Positions 27,208 through 35,841 are shown, counted from the stretch's first letter. The stretch: DNA of 64,000 nt from Hyphomicrobiales bacterium (GCA_900468805.1 UEIF01000041.1:1-64000); one strand, 5' to 3'. The notes: a model not told the origin generated them from the letters alone. A program made the numbers and translations.

Positions 27208-28815
27208 CTACCCCTTGTTTCCTCGCTGGCCGCGGCGGTTGCGATGCCGCCGCCAGACGCCGTCATCGGCCATCATGTCGGTGAGCAGGCCTTCCCTCAA
27301 GCCACGATCGGCAACACGCATGCGCGGGCTCGGCCAGCGGCGGCGGATCGCTTCCAGAATGGCGCAGCCGGCCAGCACCAGATCGGCGCGATCCGGCCCG
27401 ATGCAGGGATTGGCGGCGCGGCTTTCAAAATTCCAGGAGAGAAGTTTCGCCTGCATGGCGGAGACCTCGTCATCCGATAGCCATATGCCATCGACCTTGC
27501 GGCGGTCGTAGCGCGGCAGGTCGAGATGCACGCCGGCAAGCGTGGTCACGGTGCCAGACGTCCCGATAAGGTGGAAATCACCATCCACGCCAATCTCGAT
27601 CTCCGGGCAATCGAAATTCGACAGCATGCCTGCGACTTCGCTCACCATGCCCTCGAAAACTTCCGGCGTCACATCACGGCCGCCATGGCGCTCCGACAGG
27701 GTGACGACGCCGACAGGCAATGAGGTCCAATGGGTAATGTGATTGGCAAGACGGGCGAAGCGGCTGTCGCCGATGCGGATGACGGCGATTTCCGAGGAGC
27801 CGCCGCCGATATCGAAGAGAACGACGGAGCGCGTCTCACGGCCGACCAGCGACGAGCAGCCGGAAACGGCAAGCCGCGCCTCGGTTTCGCGATCGATGAT
27901 TTCGAGTTCCAGCCCCGTTTCGGCCACGACCCGCTTCAGAAAATCCTCGCCATTGGCCGCCTGGCGGCAAGCCTCCGTCGCGATCAGCCGCATGCGGCGG
28001 ATTTCACGGTTTCTGAGCTTGGAGGCGCAGATCCGGAGCGCGTCGACTGCCCTCTCCATCGCCTCGTCGGACAGCCTGCCGCTGGCAGCAAGCCCCTCGC
28101 CGAGACGCACGATCCGGGAAAAGGCATCGACGACGCGGAATTGGCCGGGGCGTGTGGGCTGGGCGATCAGCAGGCGACAATTGTTGGTGCCGAGATCGAG
28201 CGCGGCATAAAGCTCGTCCGGCCAGGGATGTTCGCCCCCTGCCCGCTCCTCTTCATGACCCGACTGGCGGTTTCTGCGATTTGCCGCTTCAGCATCTTGC
28301 CCTTCGCGCAGCACAGGGCGCGAAGGCGCCTCAGTGCGATGCTCGGGCCTGGCGGACGGCGGCGCGTGTACGGGAGCCAGCGGCCTGCCCTGAAGGCCCC
28401 GCTTGCTGCGATGCTTGCGTCGATTGCGTCGACTGGACGACGAATCGCCCTCCGGCCGCGAACCATGACCGTGAGTGGCAATCTGAACGACTGCCTGAGG
28501 CTGCACAGTAATGTCGGGCTGGGATGTGCCACGTGCACCACGACGGCGGCGTTTCCGCTTGCGGGCCGGGCTTTCCGGGTCTTCCTTCGGGCGCGCAGCC
28601 TCCCCGGCATGGCCAGAGAGATCATGCGAAGCGGGATGAGCGGCGTTGCGGGATTGCCCGTCACGCTTGCCCTTGCGGCGCCTGGACTTCTTGCCGTCCT
28701 TGCGCCCTGCCGCCGACGCCCCGTCAAATTGCGGCTTTGCGCCGCCTTCGGGGTCTTCCACGTTCTTTTTCCATCGCGCCGCGCAAGTCCAGAAAGGTAT
28801 GCCGCAGGCGCTCAT
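27208..28815 (-). CDS. Ppx/GppA-family phosphatase with long basic N-terminal extension
   Basis: Polyphosphate/pppGpp phosphatase of the ASKHA fold. The catalytic half starts near residue 200 (YAALDLGTNNCRLLIA), followed by IRLGEGLAASGRLSDEAMER, FDIGGGSSEIAVI and GTSGTVTTLAG, all Ppx/GppA landmarks. The first 195 residues are rich in Arg, Lys, Ser, Gly and Pro (for example KKSRRRKGKRDGQ and RRNRRKHRSKRGL) and look disordered and nucleic-acid- or polyphosphate-binding. The start is uncertain: ATG at 28815 lacks a ribosome site and a GTG at 28761 is an alternative. Upstream, after a promoter region, lies tRNA-Gln. rlmE follows directly. Confidence 0.85.
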   Translation of the reverse strand: MSACGIPFWTCAARWKKNVEDPEGGAKPQFDGASAAGRKDGKKSRRRKGKRDGQSRNAAHPASHDLSGHAGEAARPKEDPESPARKRKRRRRGARGTSQPDITVQPQAVVQIATHGHGSRPEGDSSSSRRNRRKHRSKRGLQGRPLAPVHAPPSARPEHRTEAPSRPVLREGQDAEAANRRNRQSGHEEERAGGEHPWPDELYAALDLGTNNCRLLIAQPTRPGQFRVVDAFSRIVRLGEGLAASGRLSDEAMERAVDALRICASKLRNREIRRMRLIATEACRQAANGEDFLKRVVAETGLELEIIDRETEARLAVSGCSSLVGRETRSVVLFDIGGGSSEIAVIRIGDSRFARLANHITHWTSLPVGVVTLSERHGGRDVTPEVFEGMVSEVAGMLSNFDCPEIEIGVDGDFHLIGTSGTVTTLAGVHLDLPRYDRRKVDGIWLSDDEVSAMQAKLLSWNFESRAANPCIGPDRADLVLAGCAILEAIRRRWPSPRMRVADRGLREGLLTDMMADDGVWRRHRNRRGQRGNKG

Positions 28816-28941
28816 TCGATTTTTGCGTTGCGGCGAGGATATCAGCGACCGACGAAATCACCAAATTCTTTTTGATTCCGGATTTTAAACCTTCAATTTT
28901 CACCCGGATTGGAACGATCGAATTTTTTCAAAACGGGTATT

Positions 28942-28969
28942 TGCAATCCGCCTGCTTTTGGTTATAAGC
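28942..28969 (+). promoter_or_regulatory. Likely promoter of tRNA-Gln
   Basis: TTGCAA (28942-28947) and TATAAG (28964-28969) are separated by 16 bases and lie about 38 bases before the tRNA start. Confidence 0.6.
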
Positions 28970-29007
28970 GCCGCACAGCAGCCAAGCCATGCTTCGGCAG
29001 CAACTGC

Positions 29008-29081
29008 TGGGGAATAGTTCAATGGTAGAACGACGGACTCTGACTCCGTTAATCTTGGTTCGAGTCCAGGTTCCCCAGCCA
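29008..29081 (+). tRNA. tRNA-Gln (CUG anticodon)
   Basis: A 74-base cloverleaf. The acceptor stem TGGGGAA pairs with TTCCCCA before G-CCA, the anticodon stem ACGGA/TCCGT frames the loop CTCTGAC with anticodon CUG (reading CAG), and the T-loop is TTCGAGT. The terminal CCA is encoded. The 3' part is the attachment site of the element that follows, and the same 17 bases recur at 44734. Confidence 0.95.
29065..29081 (+). repeat. attL core (17-bp direct repeat)
   Basis: TCCAGGTTCCCCAGCCA forms the 3' end of tRNA-Gln and matches 44734-44750 exactly. Recombination inside it would rebuild the tRNA end in both integrated and excised states. Confidence 0.9.
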
Positions 29082-29133
29082 CTTTCCCTGTTAATATTCA
29101 ATAACTTAGCTCCATGTCGCCAGTGCCGGGAAT

Positions 29134-29154
29134 ACCCCCACACTGCACCCCCAC
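29134..29154 (+). repeat. Candidate integrase arm sites, attL side
   Basis: ACCCCCAC occurs at 29134-29141 and 29147-29154, a 13-base step, just before the integrase start. A similar pair with the same step is at the other end (44651-44657 and 44663-44670). Confidence 0.5.
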
Positions 29155-29169
29155 AAGGGCGTCTTGGCG

Positions 29170-30900
29170 ATGTCAAACTTCCTCCGGCGCGAAGCCGATT
29201 CCTTCTTCTTCCGTCGACGCGTCCCCGCGTCTCTCCAAGCCCGCCTGGGTCAGTCGGAAATATACAGGTCTTTAAAGACCACCGTGCGAAGAGTTGCACG
29301 GCAGCGATCAGCGAGCCTGTATCTTGCGACAGAAAGGCTTTTCGAGATGTTGAGTGATGACCCGCAAATCCTATCCGACGCCGACGTCCGCGCTGCCGTC
29401 CGATACTGGCTGGATCGGGAAGAATGGCAAAACATGATCGGAAGGTACATTCGGAAAAACTCCCCGGCCAACCTCAAGAACTATGGAGGGCAGTTCCCTG
29501 ACCTCTTTCCGGACCTGCTCGGAGATGAACGGGTCCCGGCCTGGGAGAAGCTCAGACGGGAAGCAGTGTGGGCGCTCGAACACGCTGGCTATGACGGCTA
29601 CCATGCCAGCGAAGAAGAGCAGACGCGGACCGAGGAAGAACTCAAGAAGCAGATCCGGGAGCACGTCGACCGGCGCATGCAAGAACTTTTCGGGGAGACG
29701 ACGTCGGCAGCCCACGCGTCCATCGCAACCAGCGCGCCTGAGCTACCAACGAACATGGCTAAGCTGTCCACCTTCCTCGATGCATGGCAGAAGGACATCA
29801 TCGCGGGCTACAACCATAACAAGGCTGTAAAGGACGCGGATCAGTACCTTAAAACTGTGGAGCTGTTCATCGGCCTTATGGGTGACCTCCCGGTGGGAAA
29901 GATCACGTTCGAGACGGCTGCCGAGTTTCGGGAACTGATCCTCCAGATGCCGTCTACACATGGAAAAGGCGGAGCGGTCTCGCCGAAGAAGGAACTTGCT
30001 CGCGCCCGTGCTGACAAGACCTTGCCGCGCGTCACCATGAAGACCGCCAAGCGCCACTTCTCGGGCGTGAATTCGATATGGAAATGGCTCACTTTCAAAA
30101 AGCTGGTTCCCGCCGGCTCTCAGCCCTTTTCGGGTCACTCGTTTCCTGGCACCAAGTCGAAGAAGTCCGCACGCGATGACTGGTCGCGTGAAGACCTGCA
30201 TCGCCTGTTCACTTCCCCCGAATACCGTGATGCACCAGCTTCGAGCGCTCTCCACTGGCTACCTCTCATCTCCCTGCACTCGGGGATGAGGTTAGAGGAG
30301 ATATGTCGTCTACGGCCGGCCAGCGACATCATTGTAAAGGACGGGGCGCCGTGCTTCGACATCTCCCCTCGCGAAGGATGGGATCCGAAGACAGAGGCGG
30401 GTACGCGCATCATTCCTATACACTCTTGGCTGATCCGGCACGGCATCATGGACTTCGTGAAACAACAGCGAGCCAGAGGCGCAGAGCACCTATTCTCTCC
30501 CGAACTGGTGTTGCACAGGGGCAGTATCAGTTCGGCGTTCAGCAGAGAGTTCTCGAAGCTGAAGATCAACTTAGGCGTCGGCTCGAAGACCACGTTCCAC
30601 TCGTTCAGGCATAGCTTCCGCACCGTGCTGGAATCTACCGACCTGAAGGAATCACATATCAATGCCGTCATGGGACATGAAGGCGGAGGCGGAGAGGGAC
30701 GCACATACACCAAGCGCGTCAGCACCGCCAAGCTCAGGCAAGTGGTCGAAGCGTTCGAGCCCCCTCTTGATCTTGCCTTCCTCGGGTCCAGGTCAACCGA
30801 TGTCCCGCCACCCCCGGTGAAGATCATGGTAAAGAAGAGGAAGCTGGTACCACCGGTTCTCGATGAGAATGGCAGGGTCGTGCGACGAGGGAAGACCTAG
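29170..30900 (+). CDS. int: Tyrosine recombinase (integrase)
   Basis: Site-specific recombinase of 576 residues, reading away from attL. The catalytic residues of the family are visible: the first Arg in LHSGMRLEEICRL near residue 375, the HxxR box in FHSFRHSFRT near 477, and the nucleophile Tyr in GRTYTKR near 512. The N-terminal 60 residues (SNFLRREADSFFFRRRVPA) resemble the DNA-binding front of phage- and IME-type integrases. ATG at 29170 gives MSNFLRREAD; an upstream in-frame TTG exists at 29164. It should integrate and excise the element at tRNA-Gln. No separate excisionase was recognised. Confidence 0.93.
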   Translation: MSNFLRREADSFFFRRRVPASLQARLGQSEIYRSLKTTVRRVARQRSASLYLATERLFEMLSDDPQILSDADVRAAVRYWLDREEWQNMIGRYIRKNSPANLKNYGGQFPDLFPDLLGDERVPAWEKLRREAVWALEHAGYDGYHASEEEQTRTEEELKKQIREHVDRRMQELFGETTSAAHASIATSAPELPTNMAKLSTFLDAWQKDIIAGYNHNKAVKDADQYLKTVELFIGLMGDLPVGKITFETAAEFRELILQMPSTHGKGGAVSPKKELARARADKTLPRVTMKTAKRHFSGVNSIWKWLTFKKLVPAGSQPFSGHSFPGTKSKKSARDDWSREDLHRLFTSPEYRDAPASSALHWLPLISLHSGMRLEEICRLRPASDIIVKDGAPCFDISPREGWDPKTEAGTRIIPIHSWLIRHGIMDFVKQQRARGAEHLFSPELVLHRGSISSAFSREFSKLKINLGVGSKTTFHSFRHSFRTVLESTDLKESHINAVMGHEGGGGEGRTYTKRVSTAKLRQVVEAFEPPLDLAFLGSRSTDVPPPPVKIMVKKRKLVPPVLDENGRVVRRGKT

Positions 30901-31445
30901 CTCCCTCGCCTCCAAATCGAATGCCTCGACGGAGGCAGTCGGTCCCGCGTCCCGCCTCTGGCGGCGCTTTGCTGACGCTCCTGCGGCTGCCTCGGGAACC
31001 GCCGAAGCATGCGCGAATTCCCGCCGTCCCGCCGACAGCGGCGCTATGCTGACGGCTCCGATATGCTCATTGTTCTTTTGATCCTCGCGGGGGCTTCAGC
31101 CCCCTGCCGCGCCTCTGGCTTGGCCGCCCCTACGCTCATTGGCGCGGCCTAGTCCGATAATGGGCTTTGCAAGTCCATCACCGGGGGCAACAGGATTTGG
31201 GTCGCTGCGGTCCGTCAAGGGTTCGCTTCGCGCCGTCCTCGCCATGCTCGCCCTGCGGCCTGCGCGTGGCTCCGGGCGGCCTCTTGACTGCCCTTCCGCT
31301 CCGGCGGAGCCGTCTCCCCGCCTCGCTTCGTTAGATCCTCATTAGATCTATCTGCACACGCTTCCGGAAAGCCGGTTTCGTCCTGGGCTCCACCTCACAA
31401 ATGCGCTATAAAATCATTACAAAACAATGGTTTATGGAGATTTTC
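30901..31445. other. Non-coding stretch after int with a hairpin
   Basis: About 545 bases without a credible gene. It is GC-rich, has a strong hairpin GGGGGC/GCCCCC (31089-31104) that could end int transcription, and GGCCGC/GCGGCC arms near 31121-31149. Codon-like periodicity is weak and the only open frame (31139-31345) looks random. An origin of transfer could lie here, but I see no known nic motif. Confidence 0.4.
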
Positions 31446-31679
31446 ATGGAGACGGCAGTTACGACGATCAAGGGCCTGGCGGTAGATGTCATCATCACCG
31501 AGACGACGCACCGTGACACGCGCGGCATTCTCTTCTACCTTGCAACTATCGTCATCCGGTCGCAAAAGACAGGCGTCGAGAAGATCGCGCGCCGGTCCCG
31601 CATCCCCGGAGCCGGGAAGAGCCTCGCCCGAGAGGTCCAGCGGATGGGGATCCGCGCCCTCGACAGGCTGAGCGACTGA
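31446..31679 (+). CDS. Small protein of unknown function, element cargo
   Basis: Protein of 77 residues (METAVTTIKGLAVDVIITET). A GGAG eight bases before the chosen ATG supports this start; an ATG 12 bases earlier is also in frame. The C-terminal part is basic and helical (EKIARRSRIPGAGKSLAREV, then QRMGIRALDRLSD), and could be a small DNA-binding or regulatory protein, but the family is not recognised. It lies directly before an array of 21-bp-spaced repeats, so a role in binding that array is possible but is only inferred from position. Confidence 0.55.
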   Translation: METAVTTIKGLAVDVIITETTHRDTRGILFYLATIVIRSQKTGVEKIARRSRIPGAGKSLAREVQRMGIRALDRLSD

Positions 31680-31710
31680 TTTTCTACCAAGGCGTGAAAT
31701 ATTTTTCCAA

Positions 31711-31804
31711 AAGGATTCGGGAGACGTCGGTAAGGATTCGAGAATCGGCGGCAAGGATTCGCGTCTCTTCGAATCCTTTCGAGAACTCCTGCGGCAGGGA
31801 TTCG
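31711..31804. repeat. 21-bp-phased repeat array (iteron-like)
   Basis: AAGGATTCG occurs at 31711, 31732 and 31753, exactly 21 bases apart; an inverted copy CGAATCCTT is at 31770-31778 and a variant AGGGATTCG at 31796-31804. Repeats set two helical turns apart are typical of plasmid replication iterons or of operator arrays. The array sits between two small genes. Confidence 0.65.
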
Positions 31805-31924
31805 AGGCCTTAGCCGAACGCACGCGAGGACGTCGTTTGCGACGCTAGTGAAATGAAATTCCACGACATTTCACCTATCATCTGGTTTCCTTCGCCCGTC
31901 ATCAACGGAAGGAGCCACACGGCC

Positions 31925-32155
31925 ATGACAACAAAATCGAGCGCCATCAAGAAGGTCATCGAGGCCTTCGGCAACTTCAGAGAAGCATACGACCAATACG
32001 TGCAGACGGTGGATACCGCCTTACCGAGCGAGATCGAGGACGATGGGTTGCGCGAGCGGATTGGTTCCCTCGTCATCGGATCTGGTGACGTCGCCATCTA
32101 CCTGCGCGACTACGGCTACACGGTCGATAGCCTCCGGTCGCTGGCGCGTCGTTGA
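31925..32155 (+). CDS. Small acidic protein of unknown function
   Basis: Protein of 76 residues (MTTKSSAIKKVIEAFGNFRE). The start follows AAGGAG at a 10-base distance; the open frame extends further upstream but has no ribosome site there. The sequence is helical in character, with AYDQYVQTVDTALPSEIEDD and a C-terminal LRDYGYTVDSLRSLARR. Not recognised. It is the first of three closely packed genes on this strand. Confidence 0.55.
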   Translation: MTTKSSAIKKVIEAFGNFREAYDQYVQTVDTALPSEIEDDGLRERIGSLVIGSGDVAIYLRDYGYTVDSLRSLARR

Positions 32156-32225
32156 TACTGAGGTAGCTCCCGGCGGCATTTGCCGCCCGGAGTCATTCAG
32201 ATCCAGAGACCAACAGGAGACCGAT

Positions 32226-32489
32226 ATGCAGACACCCTCCTGGCGGACGACGACGAAGACATGTGCGAACACGTGGCCGGGTGCGGATGGAGTGTGGACA
32301 TCGTGCGAAGGGCAGCTTGCCGAGTGGCAACAACTGCACCCGCACACGGGCGTCCTCATGATGACCTGCTGGCACTGTCGAGAGTGCGGCAACGATACAT
32401 TCAGGGCAGAGCCCGCGCCCGGCAGCCCCCTTGCGGTGGCCCGCGCAGCGGCCCTTCACACCTCAGCCTCAGCAACCAACGGAGCCTGA
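32226..32489 (+). CDS. Small Cys-rich protein of unknown function
   Basis: Protein of 87 residues starting MQTPSWRTTTKTCANTWPGA, with AGGAGAC just upstream of the ATG. It has five cysteines, including CWHCRECG, which looks like half of a zinc-binding site and suggests a small zinc finger. The next gene starts two bases after the stop, so the two are probably co-translated. Confidence 0.55.
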   Translation: MQTPSWRTTTKTCANTWPGADGVWTSCEGQLAEWQQLHPHTGVLMMTCWHCRECGNDTFRAEPAPGSPLAVARAAALHTSASATNGA

Positions 32490-32490
32490 C

Positions 32491-32901
32491 ATGAACCTAC
32501 AATACATCTACGAGACCAGGTTCCCATGGGAGCCGGACGCGGGCGTCTTTCCGGGCAGCGAGACGTCGGCGCTCGGAATGACGACGGAGCTTGTCGCCGT
32601 CCGGGACGGCCAGATCGCCGACGAGGACGAGACGGAGGCCCGGTTCGAATTGCTCATCGTGCGGCGCGGCGACGGCTGCGCATACGCATGGGAAGTCCTC
32701 GACGGCGACACGGACAAGACGATGGCGGAAGGCGAGGCATCGACGCTCCGGGATGCGAAGAGAGCCGCAGAGGCGTCGGCGTGGCATGCTGCCGAGCGCA
32801 TCGCCGGCCGCCGAATCCAGCGCGCGGAGGACTGGGTGACCACCGTCGCCTCGGAAATGCTGACGGCGATCAACGAAGCGGCCAGCCGGGGACCGCGATA
32901 G
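32491..32901 (+). CDS. Unknown protein, element cargo
   Basis: Protein of 136 residues beginning MNLQYIYETRFPWEPDAGVF. It is acidic and Ala-rich with a charged helix late on (ASTLRDAKRAAEASAWHAAE). The start at 32491 has CGGAGC upstream and follows the preceding gene by one base. No family is recognised. Codon use is strongly GC3-rich, like the rest of the element. Confidence 0.55.
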   Translation: MNLQYIYETRFPWEPDAGVFPGSETSALGMTTELVAVRDGQIADEDETEARFELLIVRRGDGCAYAWEVLDGDTDKTMAEGEASTLRDAKRAAEASAWHAAERIAGRRIQRAEDWVTTVASEMLTAINEAASRGPR

Positions 32902-32995
32902 CTGTCCCGGATTCCGGTGGGTAAAGATACCACCCGGCTCGCCGGACGCGCTGTACGGGCCGTTTAATCGCCTTCGAATTTGGAGAACGGGGCCA

Positions 32996-33208
32996 TCAGG
33001 CCCTGTTTTCGTGTCCGACGCCCGATTTCGCGATTTCGTCGTGGAAGGTGACGATGGTCCCGGCCAATGCCTCGACGGCGGCCCTATCTGGGATGCCGCT
33101 CGACACCAGGTCGGTGTACGCGGCGTCGAGCGCGTCGAGGCGCTGCCGCTGCTCTGCCGTCAGACGACCGAGGAGCGCTCCGGCGTCTGCGTGAAGTTCC
33201 AATTCCAT
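32996..33208 (-). CDS. Small acidic helical protein of unknown function
   Basis: Protein of 70 residues (MELELHADAGALLGRLTAEQ, then QRLDALDAAYTDLVSSGIPD). A strong ribosome site, AGGAGGAG, precedes the ATG by six bases. It is predicted mostly helical and acidic. The gene lies 12 bases after the stop of the 33221 gene on the same strand, so the two form an operon read leftward. Function unknown. Confidence 0.6.
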   Translation of the reverse strand: MELELHADAGALLGRLTAEQRQRLDALDAAYTDLVSSGIPDRAAVEALAGTIVTFHDEIAKSGVGHENRA

Positions 33209-33220
33209 GACGTTCTCCTC

Positions 33221-33865
33221 CTACTTTCTGCCGAGCTGCGGCCCGACGTCCTCTTCGTGATCGACGTCCATTTCCGGAGCCTGGGACAACGGCGGCTCCG
33301 GCTCTTGGATGCTCTCGACGCGAGCGGCAACAAGAGCGCGCTGCACGAGCTCCGCCGGCCCCGCTCCGACCCCCAGCATTCGAAGCTGGCTATGGTCGTC
33401 GCCTGCGACCTGCCTGCGTAGCCAGTCATGACAAAGGGACGGCAAGCGCTGTTCGAGAGCGGCGCGTGCGGACTCCCGACGTCGCGGCAACGGAGAGTCG
33501 AGCTCGCGGACCAGGCGCTGCCATGATTTCAGAGTCGGCCGAAGCCGTGGCACGGGTTTCTCCGTCGTCGCGAGCACGTCCGACTCCGGGTCCAGACCAC
33601 GCTCGCGGGCCCAAGCATTGCGACCCAGCGTATAGCCTGACGGCGGGTCAAACCGCGTCCGGCGTTGCGGACGAGGAGTGATGGCGAACGTCGGCTCGCT
33701 TGGCTGCGCGAGAGCAAGCACAGCGGAGAGCAGCGCCAAGAGTTGCAGTAGCGTCTTCGTCGCCGGGTCGCTCCGACGCTCGCGATGTCGAGCAAGATCG
33801 CGCCGCCATTCGTCCGCGCATGTCCGACGTCGCTGCTTTCTCCTGTGTTCTGACTCCTCTCTCAT
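33221..33865 (-). CDS. Unknown protein with one hydrophobic segment
   Basis: Protein of 214 residues. The N-terminus is strongly basic (REESEHRRKQRRRTCADEWR), followed by one hydrophobic stretch TLLQLLALLSAVLALA at about residues 38-53 that could be a membrane anchor with the basic part in the cytoplasm. The rest is hydrophilic, with DSPLPRRRESARAALEQRLP and an acidic tail (EMDVDHEEDVG). GGGAGG lies about 7-12 bases before the ATG. No family recognised. It is the first gene of a two-gene leftward operon. Confidence 0.55.
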   Translation of the reverse strand: MREESEHRRKQRRRTCADEWRRDLARHRERRSDPATKTLLQLLALLSAVLALAQPSEPTFAITPRPQRRTRFDPPSGYTLGRNAWARERGLDPESDVLATTEKPVPRLRPTLKSWQRLVRELDSPLPRRRESARAALEQRLPSLCHDWLRRQVAGDDHSQLRMLGVGAGPAELVQRALVAARVESIQEPEPPLSQAPEMDVDHEEDVGPQLGRK

Positions 33866-33999
33866 GCCCTTGCCTCCCGCTCATGATGACAGCATGCGCG
33901 CCGGCTAAAGTCCGAGCAAACCCTTCCAGGCAATACGCCGTGGGTACGTGCGGAGGCTCAGAGGCGTTTAGAATTTCGAAAGCCTTGATGGACCAGTTT

Positions 34000-34021
34000 C
34001 CTAACGTGAAATCAAGTTAGG
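34000..34021. promoter_or_regulatory. 22-bp inverted repeat before the orphan methyltransferase
   Basis: CCTAACGTG (34000-34008), AAAT, CAAGTTAGG (34013-34021) lie 18 bases before the gene start. A close relative with 19 of 22 positions identical is at 38332-38353, before the mob operon. Confidence 0.7.
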
Positions 34022-34038
34022 CAAATTCGGGGGTTTTC

Positions 34039-35391
34039 GTGCGAGTAGTTGAACTGTTTTGCGGAGCTGGCGGGATGTCCCTCGGCCTGACGCAAGCGGG
34101 ATGCGATGTCGTCGCGGCATATGATGCGTGGCCTGTGGCGGTGGAAAACTACAATCACAACCTTGGTGGCAATGTTGCCCGAGTGGCAGATCTGACGGAC
34201 CTCCTCGGCGTCGTGCCTGACATTTTGAAGCTCGCGCCGGACATGATCGCGGGCGGGCCTCCTTGCCAAGACTATTCCAGCGCCGGCCGCCGCGAGGAGG
34301 CGGAAAATGCGCGACTGACTCTCGCCTTCGCTCTAATCATCGCGACAGTTCGTCCTCGGTGGTTCCTTATGGAGAACGTGACGACGGCGGCCAAGTCGGC
34401 AACCTGGAGGGAAGCGCGGACGGTTCTGAAACAGGCAGGATATGGCCTGACCGAATCCAAGATCGATGCGAGCCGCTACGGCGTTCCCCAGAGTCGTCGA
34501 CGCCTGTTCGTCGTCGGACGACAGGGCGAGCGCGACGGCTTCCTAGCCTCGGCGATCGCGGCAGCGGCAGCACCCACGCCGATGACGATCCGCGATCTTT
34601 TCGGCGCTACTACGCCGGCCGCCGTGTATTTCCCTTCGACCTCAGAAGCGCGGCGTTCGATCTGGTCCCCAGATGAACCCGCGCCGACGATTCGCGAGCG
34701 AAGCATTCGCCCCCTTCCGGATTCCTACAAACCGCACCCCGACGATGCTGCCCTAGTTGCGAACGGCTTTGTTTATTCCCGGCCTGTCCGGGCCGGCCGA
34801 GGCGTCCGAACGGTGGACGAACCTTTTCCGACCATCACCAGGACGGCATGGGAAAGGCCGACGGCGCGCTACCTGTCGTCTCCGCATCCCGCTGACCCTG
34901 TAGCGGCATCCGAAACCGCGGTCCTTTCCATTCCTCAGATTTCGAGGATTCAAGGCTTCCCGGTATGGTGGGAATGGCGAGCGACGGCGAAGAGAGATAT
35001 CCTACAGATGATCGCCAACGCGGTTCCCGCGTCCGTCGCTGCCTCGATCGGTCGCGTAATCCTTGATCGCGAATCCGGTAAGACGACCCCGGCGATCGAA
35101 GGGCGGTTTGTCCGCTGGCTGATCACGACACGCGGACGATCGCCGCAATCCGCATGGAACGTCAAGTCTCTGGCCGGCCGCGCTCGGCGTCTGCTCGGCG
35201 GTCGAACGTTCGCGGTCCCAGCGCTGGAGCTGGCCGCGCTCGAATCCGTCGAGGAATTCTGGGCGATGAAGAAGAACACACAGTCGGACTTGCGACAGGC
35301 GCTACGTCTATTGGCGGAGTATCAGTCCGATGCCCACCAGATTCGTCAGAAGCCGACGGCGAACCCCCAGCCGTTGGCGGATGCCGCATAG
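34039..35391 (+). CDS. C5-cytosine DNA methyltransferase, orphan
   Basis: Cytosine-5 methyltransferase of 450 residues starting at GTG after GGGGG. The SAM motif VELFCGAGGMSLGLTQAG is at residues 4-21, the catalytic Cys 76 is in AGGPPCQDYSSAGRR, and the ENV motif is MENVTTAAKS near 116-125. The motif GVPQSRRRLFVVG follows. Around residue 355 begins a C-terminal tail of about 100 residues (RFVRWLITTRGRSPQSAWNV to the end) with no counterpart I know. No nuclease gene is next to it, so it may be a solitary methyltransferase for protection or gene control. Target sequence unknown. Confidence 0.9.
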   Translation: MRVVELFCGAGGMSLGLTQAGCDVVAAYDAWPVAVENYNHNLGGNVARVADLTDLLGVVPDILKLAPDMIAGGPPCQDYSSAGRREEAENARLTLAFALIIATVRPRWFLMENVTTAAKSATWREARTVLKQAGYGLTESKIDASRYGVPQSRRRLFVVGRQGERDGFLASAIAAAAAPTPMTIRDLFGATTPAAVYFPSTSEARRSIWSPDEPAPTIRERSIRPLPDSYKPHPDDAALVANGFVYSRPVRAGRGVRTVDEPFPTITRTAWERPTARYLSSPHPADPVAASETAVLSIPQISRIQGFPVWWEWRATAKRDILQMIANAVPASVAASIGRVILDRESGKTTPAIEGRFVRWLITTRGRSPQSAWNVKSLAGRARRLLGGRTFAVPALELAALESVEEFWAMKKNTQSDLRQALRLLAEYQSDAHQIRQKPTANPQPLADAA

Positions 35392-35702
35392 AGATCGCTC
35401 CAGGCGAACATATTGACTTTACTACGGCCACAGTGAAGTCGATTAGCACGCGGGAAGAGGCCGATGCCTCCACTCATGACGACATGCGTGCGGTGGGATT
35501 CAAGCCAAACCAGCGCGGACGTCGCGATGTGCGGACGAAGGAATCGACACCGATTCCGGCTGGGTTAGGATACGGGGACGTTGCCCGAACGCGCTTAGAA
35601 GGCCATTTCTGACGTCCTCATTTTTGGATTCTGGCGATTTCCGGAGGTTTTCGACCTCCGGGCACCCCGGAGCCAGAGATGCCACGCGCGGCATTGAAAG
35701 CA

Positions 35703-35728
35703 GAAAGGGAGGCCGGAGCCTCCCTTTC
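35703..35728. terminator. Perfect 11-bp hairpin, likely terminator
   Basis: GAAAGGGAGGC (35703-35713) and GCCTCCCTTTC (35718-35728) with a CGGA loop. It follows the orphan methyltransferase gene by about 310 bases. Confidence 0.65.
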
Positions 35729-35841
35729 AATCCGCCTTCACGACGGTGAACAGTACGACTTCATAGCCGCATGCACTTTCAGAGCCACTTACACAATGGT
35801 TCAAATCCACTTCCTCCCACCGAAATGGAGAGAAAGATAGT

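Noticed and set aside
31139..31345. Open frame of 68 codons in the gap after int
   Set aside because: Low-complexity Pro/Ser/Ala sequence with no ribosome site; likely chance.
30901..31445. Known oriT nick motif in the gap after int
   Set aside because: No match to RSF1010-, pTi- or RP4-like nic sites was recognised; kept only as a possible location.
35433..35612. Small gene after the orphan methyltransferase
   Set aside because: A 60-codon open tail exists but has no ribosome site and starts only at GTG within a low-quality context.
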